This document shows positions 54,180-62,560 of a stretch of DNA of 64,000 nucleotides, piece by piece. Numbering within the stretch: the stretch's first letter is position 1; every line of letters begins with the position of its first letter. The stretch covers positions 1 through 64,000 of the forward strand of contig JAZNRP010000020.1 in the NCBI GenBank assembly GCA_045590755.1. Reading direction: 5' to 3'. The stretch is from SIG565 sp045590755. Its GTDB lineage: Bacteria > Bacillota > Clostridia > Oscillospirales > Acutalibacteraceae. Both the position numbers and the translations under genes were made by a program. The notes under the pieces were generated by a model. The model was given only the letters and a program-made list of their open reading frames with translations, searched no databases and was not told the origin of the DNA.

Positions 54180-55220
54180 TTAAATTATCGGTTGTTGTAA
54201 ACCCTTATTATCATTAAGCTTAATTCCTAAATGCTCATAAGCCAGTCCCGTTACACATCGGCCGCGTGTTGTACGCGATAAAAAGCCAATCTGCATTAAA
54301 TATGGCTCATAAACATCTTCAATAGTTATACTTTCTTCACCCAAAGCGGCGGCAAGTGTGTCAAGACCAACAGGTCCGCCGTTATAGACATTGATAATGG
54401 TTGACAGCATTCTTCTGTCAAACTCATCAAGCCCTAACTCATCAATTTCAAATCTCTCAAGCGCTTTTCTTGCGACTTCTTCGTTAATAGCTCCATCAAA
54501 CTCGATTTGTGCTATATCGCGTACACGCTTTAACAGTCTGTTAGCAATACGCGGTGTGCCGCGTGAACGGGAAGCAATTTCCAAAGCGCCGTTATTATCA
54601 ATTTCAATACCAAGAATACCCGCAGAGCGCTTTATAATCTCGGCCAACTGCTCGGGGGTATAAAGCTCAAGTCTTAGCAGTACACCAAATCTATCACGAA
54701 GCGGAGCTGTTAATTGACCCGAACGGGTTGTAGCACCCACTAAAGTAAAGTGCGGTAAATCAAGTCGTATTGAACGGGCAGACGGTCCTTTACCGATAAT
54801 AATATCAACCGAAAAGTCTTCCATAGCAGGATAAAGTATTTCTTCAACACTGCGAGAAAGTCGATGGATTTCATCAATAAATAAAACATCGCCTTCGTTA
54901 AGATTAGTCAGAATGGCTACCAAATCTCCCTGTTTTTCAATGGCAGGCCCCGATGTTACACGGCAATTTACACCCATTTCTCTTGCAATAATGCCCGAAA
55001 GTGTTGTTTTACCTAGTCCAGGTGGGCCGTATAATAAAACATGGTCCAAAGACTCTTTACGCATCAAGGCCGCTTTAATATAAATTGACAAATTCTCCTT
55101 AACCTTGTCCTGTCCTATATATTCATTAAGCGTTTTAGGTCTGAGAGAAATTTCAACATCGGCATCGTCTGCCACAAATTCAGGAGCCATTATTCTGTTT
55201 TCAAAATCCATTTCTTCCAT
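54180..55220 (-). CDS. ruvB: Holliday junction branch migration ATPase RuvB
   Basis: A 346-residue AAA+ motor that drives branch migration with RuvA. Walker A is GPPGLGKTTLSG near residue 63, Walker B LFIDEIHRL near 115, sensor GATTRSG near 162, and a C-terminal winged helix contains PYLMQIGFLSRTTRGR near 310. Length is normal. ruvA ends 3 nt upstream. Confidence 0.97.
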   Translation of the reverse strand: MEEMDFENRIMAPEFVADDADVEISLRPKTLNEYIGQDKVKENLSIYIKAALMRKESLDHVLLYGPPGLGKTTLSGIIAREMGVNCRVTSGPAIEKQGDLVAILTNLNEGDVLFIDEIHRLSRSVEEILYPAMEDFSVDIIIGKGPSARSIRLDLPHFTLVGATTRSGQLTAPLRDRFGVLLRLELYTPEQLAEIIKRSAGILGIEIDNNGALEIASRSRGTPRIANRLLKRVRDIAQIEFDGAINEEVARKALERFEIDELGLDEFDRRMLSTIINVYNGGPVGLDTLAAALGEESITIEDVYEPYLMQIGFLSRTTRGRCVTGLAYEHLGIKLNDNKGLQQPII

Positions 55221-55223
55221 TTA

Positions 55224-55826
55224 CTACACCCGCCTTGCAAGTTCTTTTAACGCCGCTTTGATTATATCTTCTGTCGGAAGTGATGCATCCGCTTTGGCCA
55301 CCGCAACAGAAGCTTCGGTTTGTGAATAACCAAGTGTTACTAAAGCCGCAATTGCTTGCTTTACATTACTGTCGTCTGCGGCGCCGACTGTCACGGCTAC
55401 ATCACTTACAGTCGTACCGCCAAAGGATTTAACCTTGTCTTTCAGTTCAAGCACAATTCTTTGCGCTAATTTGTTACCGACACCCGAAGCCGCCGTAAGT
55501 GACTTTGAGTCACCCGTGGCAATAAACAGCATAATTTTATCGGGCGCAAATTCCGAAAGCAGAGCGATACCCATTTTGGGTCCTACGCCGCTTACCGAAA
55601 TTAACATTTTAAAGCAATCAAGTTCTTCTACACTGTAAAAACCGTAAAGGTCGATTGCATCTTCCTTTACCGACATAAAGGTGTGCAAAAAAATGTCTGA
55701 ATTAATTCTTGGAAGTTTAGAAAAAGTGTTATAGCCGATATTACATCTGAAACCGACGCCGCCGCATTCAATAATTGCGGTGTCCTTATCACTGTAAATA
55801 AGCTTACCGTTTAATGAACTTATCAT
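55224..55826 (-). CDS. ruvA: Holliday junction DNA-binding protein RuvA
   Basis: A 200-residue tetrameric protein that holds the four-way junction. The OB-fold N-terminus (MISSLNGKLIY, residues ~1-62), two helix-hairpin-helix segments (LISVSGVGPKMGIALLS near 75 and LTAASGVGNKLAQRIVLEL near 108) and the C-terminal RuvB-binding domain (QTEASVAVAKADASL) are all present. Overlaps ruvC by 4 bp. Confidence 0.96.
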   Translation of the reverse strand: MISSLNGKLIYSDKDTAIIECGGVGFRCNIGYNTFSKLPRINSDIFLHTFMSVKEDAIDLYGFYSVEELDCFKMLISVSGVGPKMGIALLSEFAPDKIMLFIATGDSKSLTAASGVGNKLAQRIVLELKDKVKSFGGTTVSDVAVTVGAADDSNVKQAIAALVTLGYSQTEASVAVAKADASLPTEDIIKAALKELARRV

Positions 55827-56338
55827 ACTCTTCCCTCCGAACTGATTTTACCGTAAGATGATGCCGCATAGTGCGAATGGCAAATTGCAATAGCCAACGC
55901 GTCGGCAGTATCATCGGGCTTTGGTACCTTACTTAAATTTAAAATGTGCTTTACCATTTCCTGCACTTGCCTTTTTTCCGCCCGGCCGTACCCTGTTACC
56001 GCTTGTTTAACCTGCAACGGTGTGTACTGATACACAGGTACATTTTTGAGCCGTGCGGCAAGTACAATAACACCTCGTGCCTGCGCGACATCAATAGCCG
56101 TTGTGGCATTGGTATTAAAGTACAGTTTTTCAATTGACAAAGCATCAGGCTTGTACTTGTCAATTATCATTGAAATTTCATTAAAAATTTTATCAAGTCG
56201 GTCACTGAATAATTCCTTCGCATCTGTCAATACTGCACCGTATTCAATTGGTTTAAAGCGAACATTATCAAAAGATACTACGCCGTAACCGATAATAGCG
56301 TAACCGGGGTCAATACCCAAAACTACCAAAAGTATCAC
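55823..56338 (-). CDS. ruvC: Holliday junction resolvase RuvC
   Basis: A 171-residue endonuclease that cuts Holliday junctions. Catalytic acidic residues lie in LGIDPGYAIIGYG, SIEKLYF near 67 and PDDTADALAIAICH near 145. ATG at 56338 is used; a TTG at 56329 giving the more usual VVLGIDPG opening is possible. It heads the minus-strand run ruvC-ruvA-ruvB-methyltransferase-ecf-truA-DUF5711-cvpA-clpE, all closely spaced, so repair and vitamin-uptake genes share one transcript. Confidence 0.95.
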   Translation of the reverse strand: MILLVVLGIDPGYAIIGYGVVSFDNVRFKPIEYGAVLTDAKELFSDRLDKIFNEISMIIDKYKPDALSIEKLYFNTNATTAIDVAQARGVIVLAARLKNVPVYQYTPLQVKQAVTGYGRAEKRQVQEMVKHILNLSKVPKPDDTADALAIAICHSHYAASSYGKISSEGRV

Positions 56339-56364
56339 TTACCATCCAAAATATAATTATAATA

Positions 56365-56393
56365 ATTATATCACATTAGGTTAGATACGGCAA
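56365..56393 (-). promoter_or_regulatory. SigA-type promoter for the ruvC run
   Basis: On the minus strand TTGCCG (56388-56393), a 17-bp spacer and TATAAT (56365-56370). The gene-free stretch 56339-56715 holds this, the potA promoter and the structured potA leader. Confidence 0.55.
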
Positions 56394-56540
56394 CAGTTTT
56401 ATGAAATATATGCCAAAATTATTTATTTGTTAACAAAGTTAGATTTTTACAGAAAAACGGAGAAAAATTAAGTAAAAAAGAGTTTATTAAATTACTGCTC
56501 AAAAACATTAGGTTTTTTCCGTATTTTTTAGAAAAAAGTG

Positions 56541-56569
56541 TTGACTTTTAACGGTTTTTGTTCTATATT
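56541..56569 (+). promoter_or_regulatory. SigA-type promoter for potABCD
   Basis: TTGACT (56541-56546), a 17-bp spacer and TATATT (56564-56569). Predicted start near 56576, giving a ~140-nt leader. Confidence 0.65.
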
Positions 56570-56589
56570 AACCATGAATGTAATTTCAA

Positions 56590-56705
56590 GATAACAGCTA
56601 ATCATTTTTGATTATAAAACTCTTTGCGGAGGCTGTTATTAGCGATTTTACATGCAATATAATCAACCAAAATGTTGGTTTATTGCCTAAATTCCGCAAA
56701 GGGGG
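56590..56705 (+). promoter_or_regulatory. Structured pseudoknot leader before potA (candidate riboswitch)
   Basis: Four helices can be drawn from perfect complementarity: P1 56591-56598 with 56632-56639 (8 bp); P2 56599-56604 with 56609-56614 (6 bp, TTTT loop); P3 56654-56659 with 56681-56686 extended by 56665-56670 with 56675-56680; and PK 56622-56630 with 56693-56701 (9 bp, CTTTGCGGA with TCCGCAAAG). PK starts in the P1 loop and ends outside P1, so the two cross as a pseudoknot. Its 3' strand runs into the SD (AGGGGG, 56700-56705), which would be occluded. Matches no riboswitch class I recognise. Gene context suggests polyamine or related control. Confidence 0.55.
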
Positions 56706-56715
56706 ATGCTTTTGT

Positions 56716-57840
56716 ATGCAAAACAACAACAAAATAATTGAGTTAAAGGACATTTCGGTGGTCTTTGACGGCGAGACAGTGCTTAATAATCTTTGTCTTG
56801 AAATTGCAGACAAAGAATTTATCACCTTACTCGGTCCGTCGGGATGTGGAAAAACTACAACGCTTCGCATAATTGCGGGCTTTGTTGAGCCTGATACGGG
56901 CGATGTTCTGTTTGACGGTAAAAAAATTAATGGTGTACCCGCTTATAAAAGACAGGTTAACACCATTTTTCAGCGTTACGCCCTATTCCCACACCTTGAT
57001 GTATATGAAAATATCGCTTTCGGTCTAAGGGTTAAAAAATTACCTGAAAAGGAAATTGACGCGAAGGTACGCGAAATGCTGTCTCTTGTTAACTTAACAG
57101 GACTTGAAAAGCGTAAAATTGATACTTTGTCGGGCGGTCAGCAGCAGCGTGTAGCTATTGCCCGTGCAATCGCAAACAATCCTAAGGTTTTATTACTTGA
57201 TGAGCCACTTGCAGCGCTTGATTTAAAGCTCCGTAAAGATATGCAGAGTGAGCTTAAAAAGATTCAGCAGCAGCTTGGTATCACCTTTATTTTTGTTACC
57301 CACGACCAAGAAGAAGCTCTTTCTATGTCTGACCGCGTCGTTGTTATGGACGGCGGTAAAATCCAACAGGTCGGTACCCCGCAGGACATCTATAATGAGC
57401 CTAAAAATGCCTTTGTGGCCGATTTTATCGGCGAATCAAACATTCTTGACGGCGTTATGCTTGATGACTATTCTGCACAGTTTTCAGGCTCTGTATTTAA
57501 GTGTCTTGATGCTGGTTTTGAAAAAAACGAAAATGTTGATATTGTTGTAAGGCCCGAAGATGTTGATATTGTTCCCCCAGAAAAGGGAATGCTTCAGGGT
57601 ACAGTTACTTCCATAACATTTTTAGGCGTTCATTACGAAATCATTGTTGATATCGGCGGTTTTAAGTGGATGATACAGACAACCGATGAAAGTAAGGTTG
57701 GCGACAAGGTTGGATTATTTATTGAACCAGACGCTATTCATGTAATGAAAAAGAGTGAATATTCCGGCAAATATGGTGACTATAGCTCTTACAGTGAAGA
57801 AATCGACCATCTCTCTGACACAGAGGAGGTCGAAAATTGA
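56716..57840 (+). CDS. potA: Spermidine/putrescine ABC transporter ATPase PotA
   Basis: A 374-residue ABC ATPase. Walker A is GPSGCGKTTTLRIIAG near residue 38, Q-loop FQRYALFPH near 81, signature LSGGQQQRVAIARAIA near 135, Walker B VLLLDEPLAALD and H-loop THDQEEA. A C-terminal TOBE-type regulatory domain covers ~280-355. ATG at 56716 is used because the earlier frame runs through the structured leader. The four genes potA-potB-potC-potD overlap by 4 bases each, so subunits are made together. Substrate (spermidine or putrescine) is inferred from the whole set. Confidence 0.92.
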   Translation: MQNNNKIIELKDISVVFDGETVLNNLCLEIADKEFITLLGPSGCGKTTTLRIIAGFVEPDTGDVLFDGKKINGVPAYKRQVNTIFQRYALFPHLDVYENIAFGLRVKKLPEKEIDAKVREMLSLVNLTGLEKRKIDTLSGGQQQRVAIARAIANNPKVLLLDEPLAALDLKLRKDMQSELKKIQQQLGITFIFVTHDQEEALSMSDRVVVMDGGKIQQVGTPQDIYNEPKNAFVADFIGESNILDGVMLDDYSAQFSGSVFKCLDAGFEKNENVDIVVRPEDVDIVPPEKGMLQGTVTSITFLGVHYEIIVDIGGFKWMIQTTDESKVGDKVGLFIEPDAIHVMKKSEYSGKYGDYSSYSEEIDHLSDTEEVEN

Positions 57841-58664
57841 AAAAGAAAACACTTGGAAGCCGTTTAATTGCGGCACCTTATTTAATCTGGGCGGCAATAT
57901 TTATTGTTGTTCCGCTTATTATGATGATTTACTATAGCTTCACCGACGCAAACGGGGTATTTACACTTGCTAATATTGCGTCATTAGGCAAATATAAAAA
58001 GGCTTTTTCTCTCTCGATTGCCTATGCATTAGTTGCAACGGTTGTTACTTTAATATTGGCATACCCACTTGCCTACTTTATGACCAAGCTTAAAATCAGT
58101 TCCCAAAAAATGATTCTTCTGATTGTTATTTTCCCGATGTGGATGAATTTTCTAATCCGAACATATTCCTGGATTAGTATTCTGGCAAACACAGGTCTTA
58201 TAAATAAATTTTTAGGCGCTTTAGGCATTGGACCGCTAAAACTGATTAACACACCGGGCGCCATTATTCTCGGTATGGTATACGACTTTTTGCCTTATAT
58301 GGTATTACCCATATATACAGTAATGAGTAAAATTGACCATTCGCTTTTGGAAGCGGCAGAAGACCTTGGTTCAAATGCTTTTCTAAAGCTCAAAAAAGTG
58401 ATTTTTCCACTAAGCCTACCCGGTGTTATTTCGGGCATCACAATGGTTTTTGTGCCATCGGTCAGTACCTTTTATATTTCACAAAAGCTTGGCGGAAACA
58501 AGACAATGCTTATAGGCGATGCCATTGAATATCTGTTTAATATCGGCCCTGAACACTATAATGTTGCTTCTTCCCTATCATTAGTGCTTATGGCGCTTAT
58601 ACTTATTTGTATGGCAATTATGAACAGATTTTCGGGTGAAGACGAGGAGGGTGTTATAATATGA
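57837..58664 (+). CDS. potB: Spermidine/putrescine ABC transporter permease PotB
   Basis: A 275-residue inner-membrane permease with six TM helices. The conserved ATPase-contact loop is DHSLLEAAEDLGSNAF near residue 170, and the opening LIAAPYLIWAAIFIVVPL is typical of PotB. TTG start at 57837 overlaps the potA stop, with GGAGG 8 nt upstream. Confidence 0.92.
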   Translation: MKKKTLGSRLIAAPYLIWAAIFIVVPLIMMIYYSFTDANGVFTLANIASLGKYKKAFSLSIAYALVATVVTLILAYPLAYFMTKLKISSQKMILLIVIFPMWMNFLIRTYSWISILANTGLINKFLGALGIGPLKLINTPGAIILGMVYDFLPYMVLPIYTVMSKIDHSLLEAAEDLGSNAFLKLKKVIFPLSLPGVISGITMVFVPSVSTFYISQKLGGNKTMLIGDAIEYLFNIGPEHYNVASSLSLVLMALILICMAIMNRFSGEDEEGVII

Positions 58665-59464
58665 AGCTACTTTCCCGTCTTTATATAGCGCTAATCTTAA
58701 TTTTCCTTTATGCGCCCATTCTTGTTATGATTGTTTTTTCCTTTAACTCAGCAGAAAGCGTTTGGGTTTTTGAAAGCTTTTCTCTGCTATGGTATAAGGA
58801 ATTAGCCTTTAACGGCGCCATGCTTACGGCTCTTCAGCACACACTGATTATTGCAGTTTTGTCGGCTTTAATTTCAACCGTACTCGGCACTGCCGCAGCG
58901 GTAGGCATTATGTCAATCCGCAGTAAATTAACAAAAAGTCTTGTTATGTCTGTAACCAACATTCCTATGATGAATGCCGATATTGTTACAGGTATTTCGC
59001 TTATGCTTTTGTTTGTTTTTATGGGTAATTTAATTGCGCTTAAAGAATCTCTTGGATTTTTTACTGTTTTAATTGCGCATATTACCTTTAATTTACCTTA
59101 TGTAATTTTGTCGGTTATTCCGCGCCTTAAGCAAACCGATATTCACCTTTCCGAAGCGGCACTTGACCTTGGTTGCACACCACCGCAGGCCTTTTTTAAA
59201 GCGGTTTTACCGTCAATCTGGGCGGGAGTTTTCAGTGGCTTTATTATGGCATTCACACTATCTCTTGATGACTTTGTTATCAGCTATTTCACCTGTGGAC
59301 ACTATCAGACCTTGCCTATTGTAATTTACAATATGACTAAGAAGACGGTTACACCTGATGCCTACGCCCTTTCAACCATTATTTTTGTTGTGATTTTTGC
59401 TCTGCTGGTACTCTATAACACCATACAAAACAAGAGTCAGAAGAAAGGTGGGGCTCGAATATGA
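58661..59464 (+). CDS. potC: Spermidine/putrescine ABC transporter permease PotC
   Basis: A 267-residue permease with six TM helices. The contact loop is HLSEAALDLGCTPPQAFFK near residue 165, followed by LDDFVISYFTCG, a PotC hallmark. The N-terminus FLYAPILVMIVFSFN is also typical. It overlaps potB and potD by 4 bp each. Confidence 0.92.
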   Translation: MKLLSRLYIALILIFLYAPILVMIVFSFNSAESVWVFESFSLLWYKELAFNGAMLTALQHTLIIAVLSALISTVLGTAAAVGIMSIRSKLTKSLVMSVTNIPMMNADIVTGISLMLLFVFMGNLIALKESLGFFTVLIAHITFNLPYVILSVIPRLKQTDIHLSEAALDLGCTPPQAFFKAVLPSIWAGVFSGFIMAFTLSLDDFVISYFTCGHYQTLPIVIYNMTKKTVTPDAYALSTIIFVVIFALLVLYNTIQNKSQKKGGARI

Positions 59465-60570
59465 GAAGGTTTATTTCAAATGTTTTGCTTATCGTTCTTA
59501 CCCTTTCGTTAGTTTTTTTATTTTCAGGGTGCGGCTACACCTACGCCGAATTAGACCTTAGGGCCACATACAATAAAGATTTAGCCGGTACTACGCTTAA
59601 TGTTTATAACTGGGGTGAATATATTTCCGACGGCACTGATGACAGCATAGATGTTATTAAGGAATTTGAAAAATTAACCGGTATTAATGTGAATTATTCA
59701 ACCTTTGACAGTAACGAAACTATGTATTCACAGCTAACCAAGGGCGGCGTTTCATACGATATTGTTGTCCCTTCGGATTATATGATTGAGCGCTTAATTA
59801 ATGAAAATATGTTAGCAGAAATTGATACCGATAAAATTTCTAATTTTGATTTAATTGATGAACAGTATAAGTCACTTTACTTCGACCCCGACAACAAATA
59901 CAGTATAGCCTTCAGCGTAGGTCTTGTAGGTTTAATTTATAATAAGACCGTGGTTACACAAACACCCGATAGTTGGGAAATACTTTGGGATGAGCAGTAC
60001 CGCGACCAAATACTTATGTTTAATAATCCGCGCGATGCATTTGCTATTGCCCAGTTCAGACTTTCACAGGATTTAAACAGTACCGATAAGTCACAATGGG
60101 ATGCTGCCGCAAAATTGCTAATTGAGCAAAAGCCCTTTTTGCAGTCTTATGTAATGGACGAGGTGTACGGAAAAATGGAAACCGGCGAAGCAGCCCTTGC
60201 CCCCTACTATGCGGGTGACTTCCTTACAATGTACGAAAACAATGAAGATTTAGCCTTTGTTTACCCAAAAGAAGGCACAAATATATTTGTTGATTCGATT
60301 TGTATTCCGAAAAACACCGCCAATTATGAAGCGGCAATTATGTTTATAAACTTCCTATTGGAACCCGATATCGCGCTTGCGAATGCAGAATATATTGGTT
60401 ATGCGTCACCAAATACTGCAGTTGTGAGCAATCCTGAATATTACTATTATCAGAACGAAATTCTCTACCCCGATGCTGAAGCACTTCCAAAAACACAGTA
60501 CTTTCACGATATTGATTCAACAATCCGTAACTATTACGAAAACCTTTGGATAGATGTTAAGTTGCATTAA
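59461..60570 (+). CDS. potD: Spermidine/putrescine-binding lipoprotein PotD
   Basis: A 369-residue extracellular binding protein. The signal peptide ends in a lipobox with C24 (LFSGC). The mature protein starts with the PotD/PotF-like LNVYNWGEYISDG near residue 47, then YDIVVPSDYMIERL near 100, GLIYNKTVV near 160 and a late YYENLWIDVK tail. Residues such as W, Y and D/E in these segments bind polyamines in characterised members. It is the last gene of the operon, followed by a terminator shared with xerD. Confidence 0.92.
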   Translation: MRRFISNVLLIVLTLSLVFLFSGCGYTYAELDLRATYNKDLAGTTLNVYNWGEYISDGTDDSIDVIKEFEKLTGINVNYSTFDSNETMYSQLTKGGVSYDIVVPSDYMIERLINENMLAEIDTDKISNFDLIDEQYKSLYFDPDNKYSIAFSVGLVGLIYNKTVVTQTPDSWEILWDEQYRDQILMFNNPRDAFAIAQFRLSQDLNSTDKSQWDAAAKLLIEQKPFLQSYVMDEVYGKMETGEAALAPYYAGDFLTMYENNEDLAFVYPKEGTNIFVDSICIPKNTANYEAAIMFINFLLEPDIALANAEYIGYASPNTAVVSNPEYYYYQNEILYPDAEALPKTQYFHDIDSTIRNYYENLWIDVKLH

Positions 60571-60608
60571 AAAAGAGCTTGAAACGAAATGAAGTTTCAA
60601 GCTCTTTT
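60571..60608. terminator. Bidirectional terminator between potD and xerD
   Basis: A 15-bp perfect stem (60571-60585 with 60594-60608) with 8-nt loop, A- and T-rich ends. Confidence 0.85.
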
Positions 60609-61497
60609 AATTTGCTAACGGATGATATTTTTTATAAGCCGATGCGTATTTATTTTTCATTAATTGCGCATAAATCTGAGTTGACGAAATATCGGAATGA
60701 CCGAGCATTTCCTGAATATCACTCAGCGGTGCGCCGTTTTCAAGAAGATGCGCCGCAAAGGAATGACGAAGGGTGTGCGGTGTAATGTCCTTATTAATTT
60801 TAGCAGATGCGGCGTATTGCTTTACTATTTTCCAGAAGCCTTGGCGAGTAAGGGGTTGTCCGTTCATATTGGTGAACAGCCTATCTTCATCGGGATTCAT
60901 TACCACAACATCCCGTACCTGTAATATGTAATTTCTGATAGCCTTAACCGCCTGCGGGTAAATGGGTATGATTCTTTCACCCTTTTTGTCTCCGTGCAGA
61001 TGTAAAATGCCTACCTGAATATTTATATCGCTTAATTTGAGTTCTATAAGCTCTGTAACCCTGATACCTGTTGCATACAAAAGCTCGAGCATCGCCTTAT
61101 CTCTGCAGCTTTTATAGTCCTTACCATCGGGTTGATTTAATAGCTCAATTACTTCCTTGTTGGTTAAAACCTGCGGTAATTTTTTAACCGCACTGTGCTT
61201 GGCTAAATTAACCATTGGGGACTCCGCAATAACCTTTTCGCGTAAAAGATAATTAAAATAACATCTTAGTGTTGCTAATGTACGCATAACACTTGATTCG
61301 CTCTGCCCGTTAAAGCTCATATATTGCTCATACTTTTTTATAACATCAGCAGATACTGAATACGGCTTTTTAATCTTATTAAGGGTGCAGTATGTGAAAA
61401 ATTTTTGCAAATCTCGCATATAGGATTCAATTGTGTTTTTTGAAGATTTCTTCTCATTAACCAGATAATTTTCAAAATCTTCCGAGTAATTTGCCAT
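60607..61497 (-). CDS. xerD: Site-specific tyrosine recombinase XerD
   Basis: A 296-residue tyrosine recombinase that resolves chromosome dimers at dif. The SAM-like N-terminal domain (residues ~4-90) includes KKSSKNTIESYMRDLQKF. Catalytic residues are R in TGIRVTELIEL, K in GDKKGERIIPIY, HxxR in TPHTLRHSFAAHLLENG, H in LGHSDISSTQ and Y in IYAQL. ATG at 61497 has GGATG 8 nt upstream; the GTG at 61506 overlaps that site. Adjacency to spoIIM is the conserved Bacillus/Clostridium arrangement, supporting XerD rather than a mobile integrase. Confidence 0.9.
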   Translation of the reverse strand: MANYSEDFENYLVNEKKSSKNTIESYMRDLQKFFTYCTLNKIKKPYSVSADVIKKYEQYMSFNGQSESSVMRTLATLRCYFNYLLREKVIAESPMVNLAKHSAVKKLPQVLTNKEVIELLNQPDGKDYKSCRDKAMLELLYATGIRVTELIELKLSDINIQVGILHLHGDKKGERIIPIYPQAVKAIRNYILQVRDVVVMNPDEDRLFTNMNGQPLTRQGFWKIVKQYAASAKINKDITPHTLRHSFAAHLLENGAPLSDIQEMLGHSDISSTQIYAQLMKNKYASAYKKYHPLAN

Positions 61498-61514
61498 ATT
61501 TTTCACATCCTTTT

Positions 61515-62144
61515 TTAAAAATTAAAATATTTAATAAATGAAAATGTAAGCACGGCATCAAGCAGTGATGCGCCTACAAAAACAAGCAAGAAAACAACAA
61601 ACTTTTTACAGTAGCCCTTAAAGCCCGAATAAATATTAGGATTCTTAGCATTTGGCATTGTGATGCGAAGTAGCTGTAAAGAAAAGTAAAACGATTCGCG
61701 ACTCAAAAGCAAATAGCCCAACACCGAAATTAGTGTACAAGGAATAAGTATTAAAGAATTAAATGCAACACCTTGTAGCAGATAGTTACTGTAAAGATAA
61801 CCTGTAAAGACACCATAATCAAATCCGCAGTAACAAACAAGTATTGGTATTAAAATAATGCCCACAACCGATGTGCCGCACAAAAAAACAATAAGACAAA
61901 TGGGCAAAAAAGATAAAAAAGCATTATAAAGAATTTTTAAAAATGTAGCACTGCTTCGCAACTGAACATAGGCACTAAAATCCGCCGCCGCAATCGTGGA
62001 AACTGCGCTACTGCTTTTTAGCCAAAGCACACCCAAAACAATTCCTAACACATAAGAAATCAGTGTGAAAATTACAAATTTGTTTTTAGCAAAAAAATCA
62101 AAAAATTTATTTCTGTTTAAATTAAAAATTGCCGAATTTCTCAT
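61515..62144 (-). CDS. spoIIM: Stage II sporulation protein M (SpoIIM-like)
   Basis: A 209-residue integral membrane protein with about five TM helices (residues ~18-40, ~65-90, ~92-120, ~125-150 and ~180-205). In Bacillus SpoIIM recruits SpoIID and SpoIIP to remodel septal peptidoglycan during engulfment. The alternation of hydrophobic helices with the GTSVVGIILIPILV segment fits the family, though conservation is low. ATG at 62144 has GGAGG 8 nt upstream, better than a start 15 codons earlier. Location directly upstream of xerD supports the call. Confidence 0.75.
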   Translation of the reverse strand: MRNSAIFNLNRNKFFDFFAKNKFVIFTLISYVLGIVLGVLWLKSSSAVSTIAAADFSAYVQLRSSATFLKILYNAFLSFLPICLIVFLCGTSVVGIILIPILVCYCGFDYGVFTGYLYSNYLLQGVAFNSLILIPCTLISVLGYLLLSRESFYFSLQLLRITMPNAKNPNIYSGFKGYCKKFVVFLLVFVGASLLDAVLTFSFIKYFNF

Positions 62145-62255
62145 ATCAACATCCTCCGTCTGATAAAAATATATGTCAGCAGCGGACAAGATATAACAAA
62201 AAACTATATTTTGATTTAAAAGTTCTTAAAACAACAATATGTAGTGATTCCGATA

Positions 62256-62266
62256 TTATGTAACCT
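62256..62266 (+). repeat. Imperfect third copy of TTATGTWAMCT motif
   Basis: TTATGTAACCT, within an inverted repeat TTCCGA...TCGGAA (about 62248-62276). It resembles the tandem pair at 62406-62429. Confidence 0.4.
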
Positions 62267-62288
62267 AAATTTCGGAAAGTCCAAACAT

Positions 62289-62381
62289 AAAAAAAGCACA
62301 CCCGAAAAGGTACAACCATCAAAAATCACGATGATTCCAAAGGTGTATTATAGTTATACAACATTTTTTATGTTATGTCAA
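62289..62381 (-). ncRNA. Short promoter-hairpin-terminator unit upstream of spoIIM
   Basis: On the minus strand TTGACA (62376-62381), a 17-bp spacer and TATAAC (62353-62358) would start RNA near 62346. The next ~58 nt fold into AATCATC/GATGGTT inside an outer ACACC/GGTGT helix and end in seven T (62289-62295). This is a complete mini-transcript, either a small RNA or an attenuator before spoIIM-xerD, whose start is ~145 nt further on. Sequence-based; no known family recognised. Confidence 0.45.
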
Positions 62382-62405
62382 CAACAATTTTTATTAAAAA
62401 ATATA

Positions 62406-62429
62406 TTATGTTAACTTATTATGTAAACT
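62406..62429 (+). repeat. Tandem direct repeats TTATGTTAACT / TTATGTAAACT
   Basis: Two copies (62406-62416 and 62419-62429) with a 13-bp period. Each matches the XerD arm of known dif sites, but the other half of dif is absent. They may be a protein-binding pair upstream of the SDR gene or part of spoIIM-xerD control. The 415-bp gene-free stretch 62145-62560 holds these, the short transcript unit and the SDR promoter. Confidence 0.45.
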
Positions 62430-62499
62430 ATACAAGATATAGATTTTCCCCTATTCTTAAGACCTATTAGTAGCGTTTGAATTTTAAATTTTTTTAAAA

Positions 62500-62528
62500 T
62501 TGATTTTAAAATAATTATATGTTATAAT
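62500..62528 (+). promoter_or_regulatory. SigA-type promoter for the SDR gene
   Basis: TTGATT (62500-62505), a 17-bp spacer and TATAAT (62523-62528). TTTTAAA-rich inverted segments overlap the -35. Confidence 0.65.
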
Positions 62529-62560
62529 TGTAACGAAATTACAGTTAGGGGTTAGTAAAA

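Noticed and set aside
62190..62318. 47-codon ORF starting MVVPFRVCFF on the minus strand near 62318
   Set aside because: No ribosome-binding site; most of it overlaps the terminator and AT-rich spacer before spoIIM.
62403..62432. dif site (Xer recombination site)
   Set aside because: Only XerD-arm-like repeats are present, in direct rather than inverted order; no XerC arm with a 6-bp centre was found.
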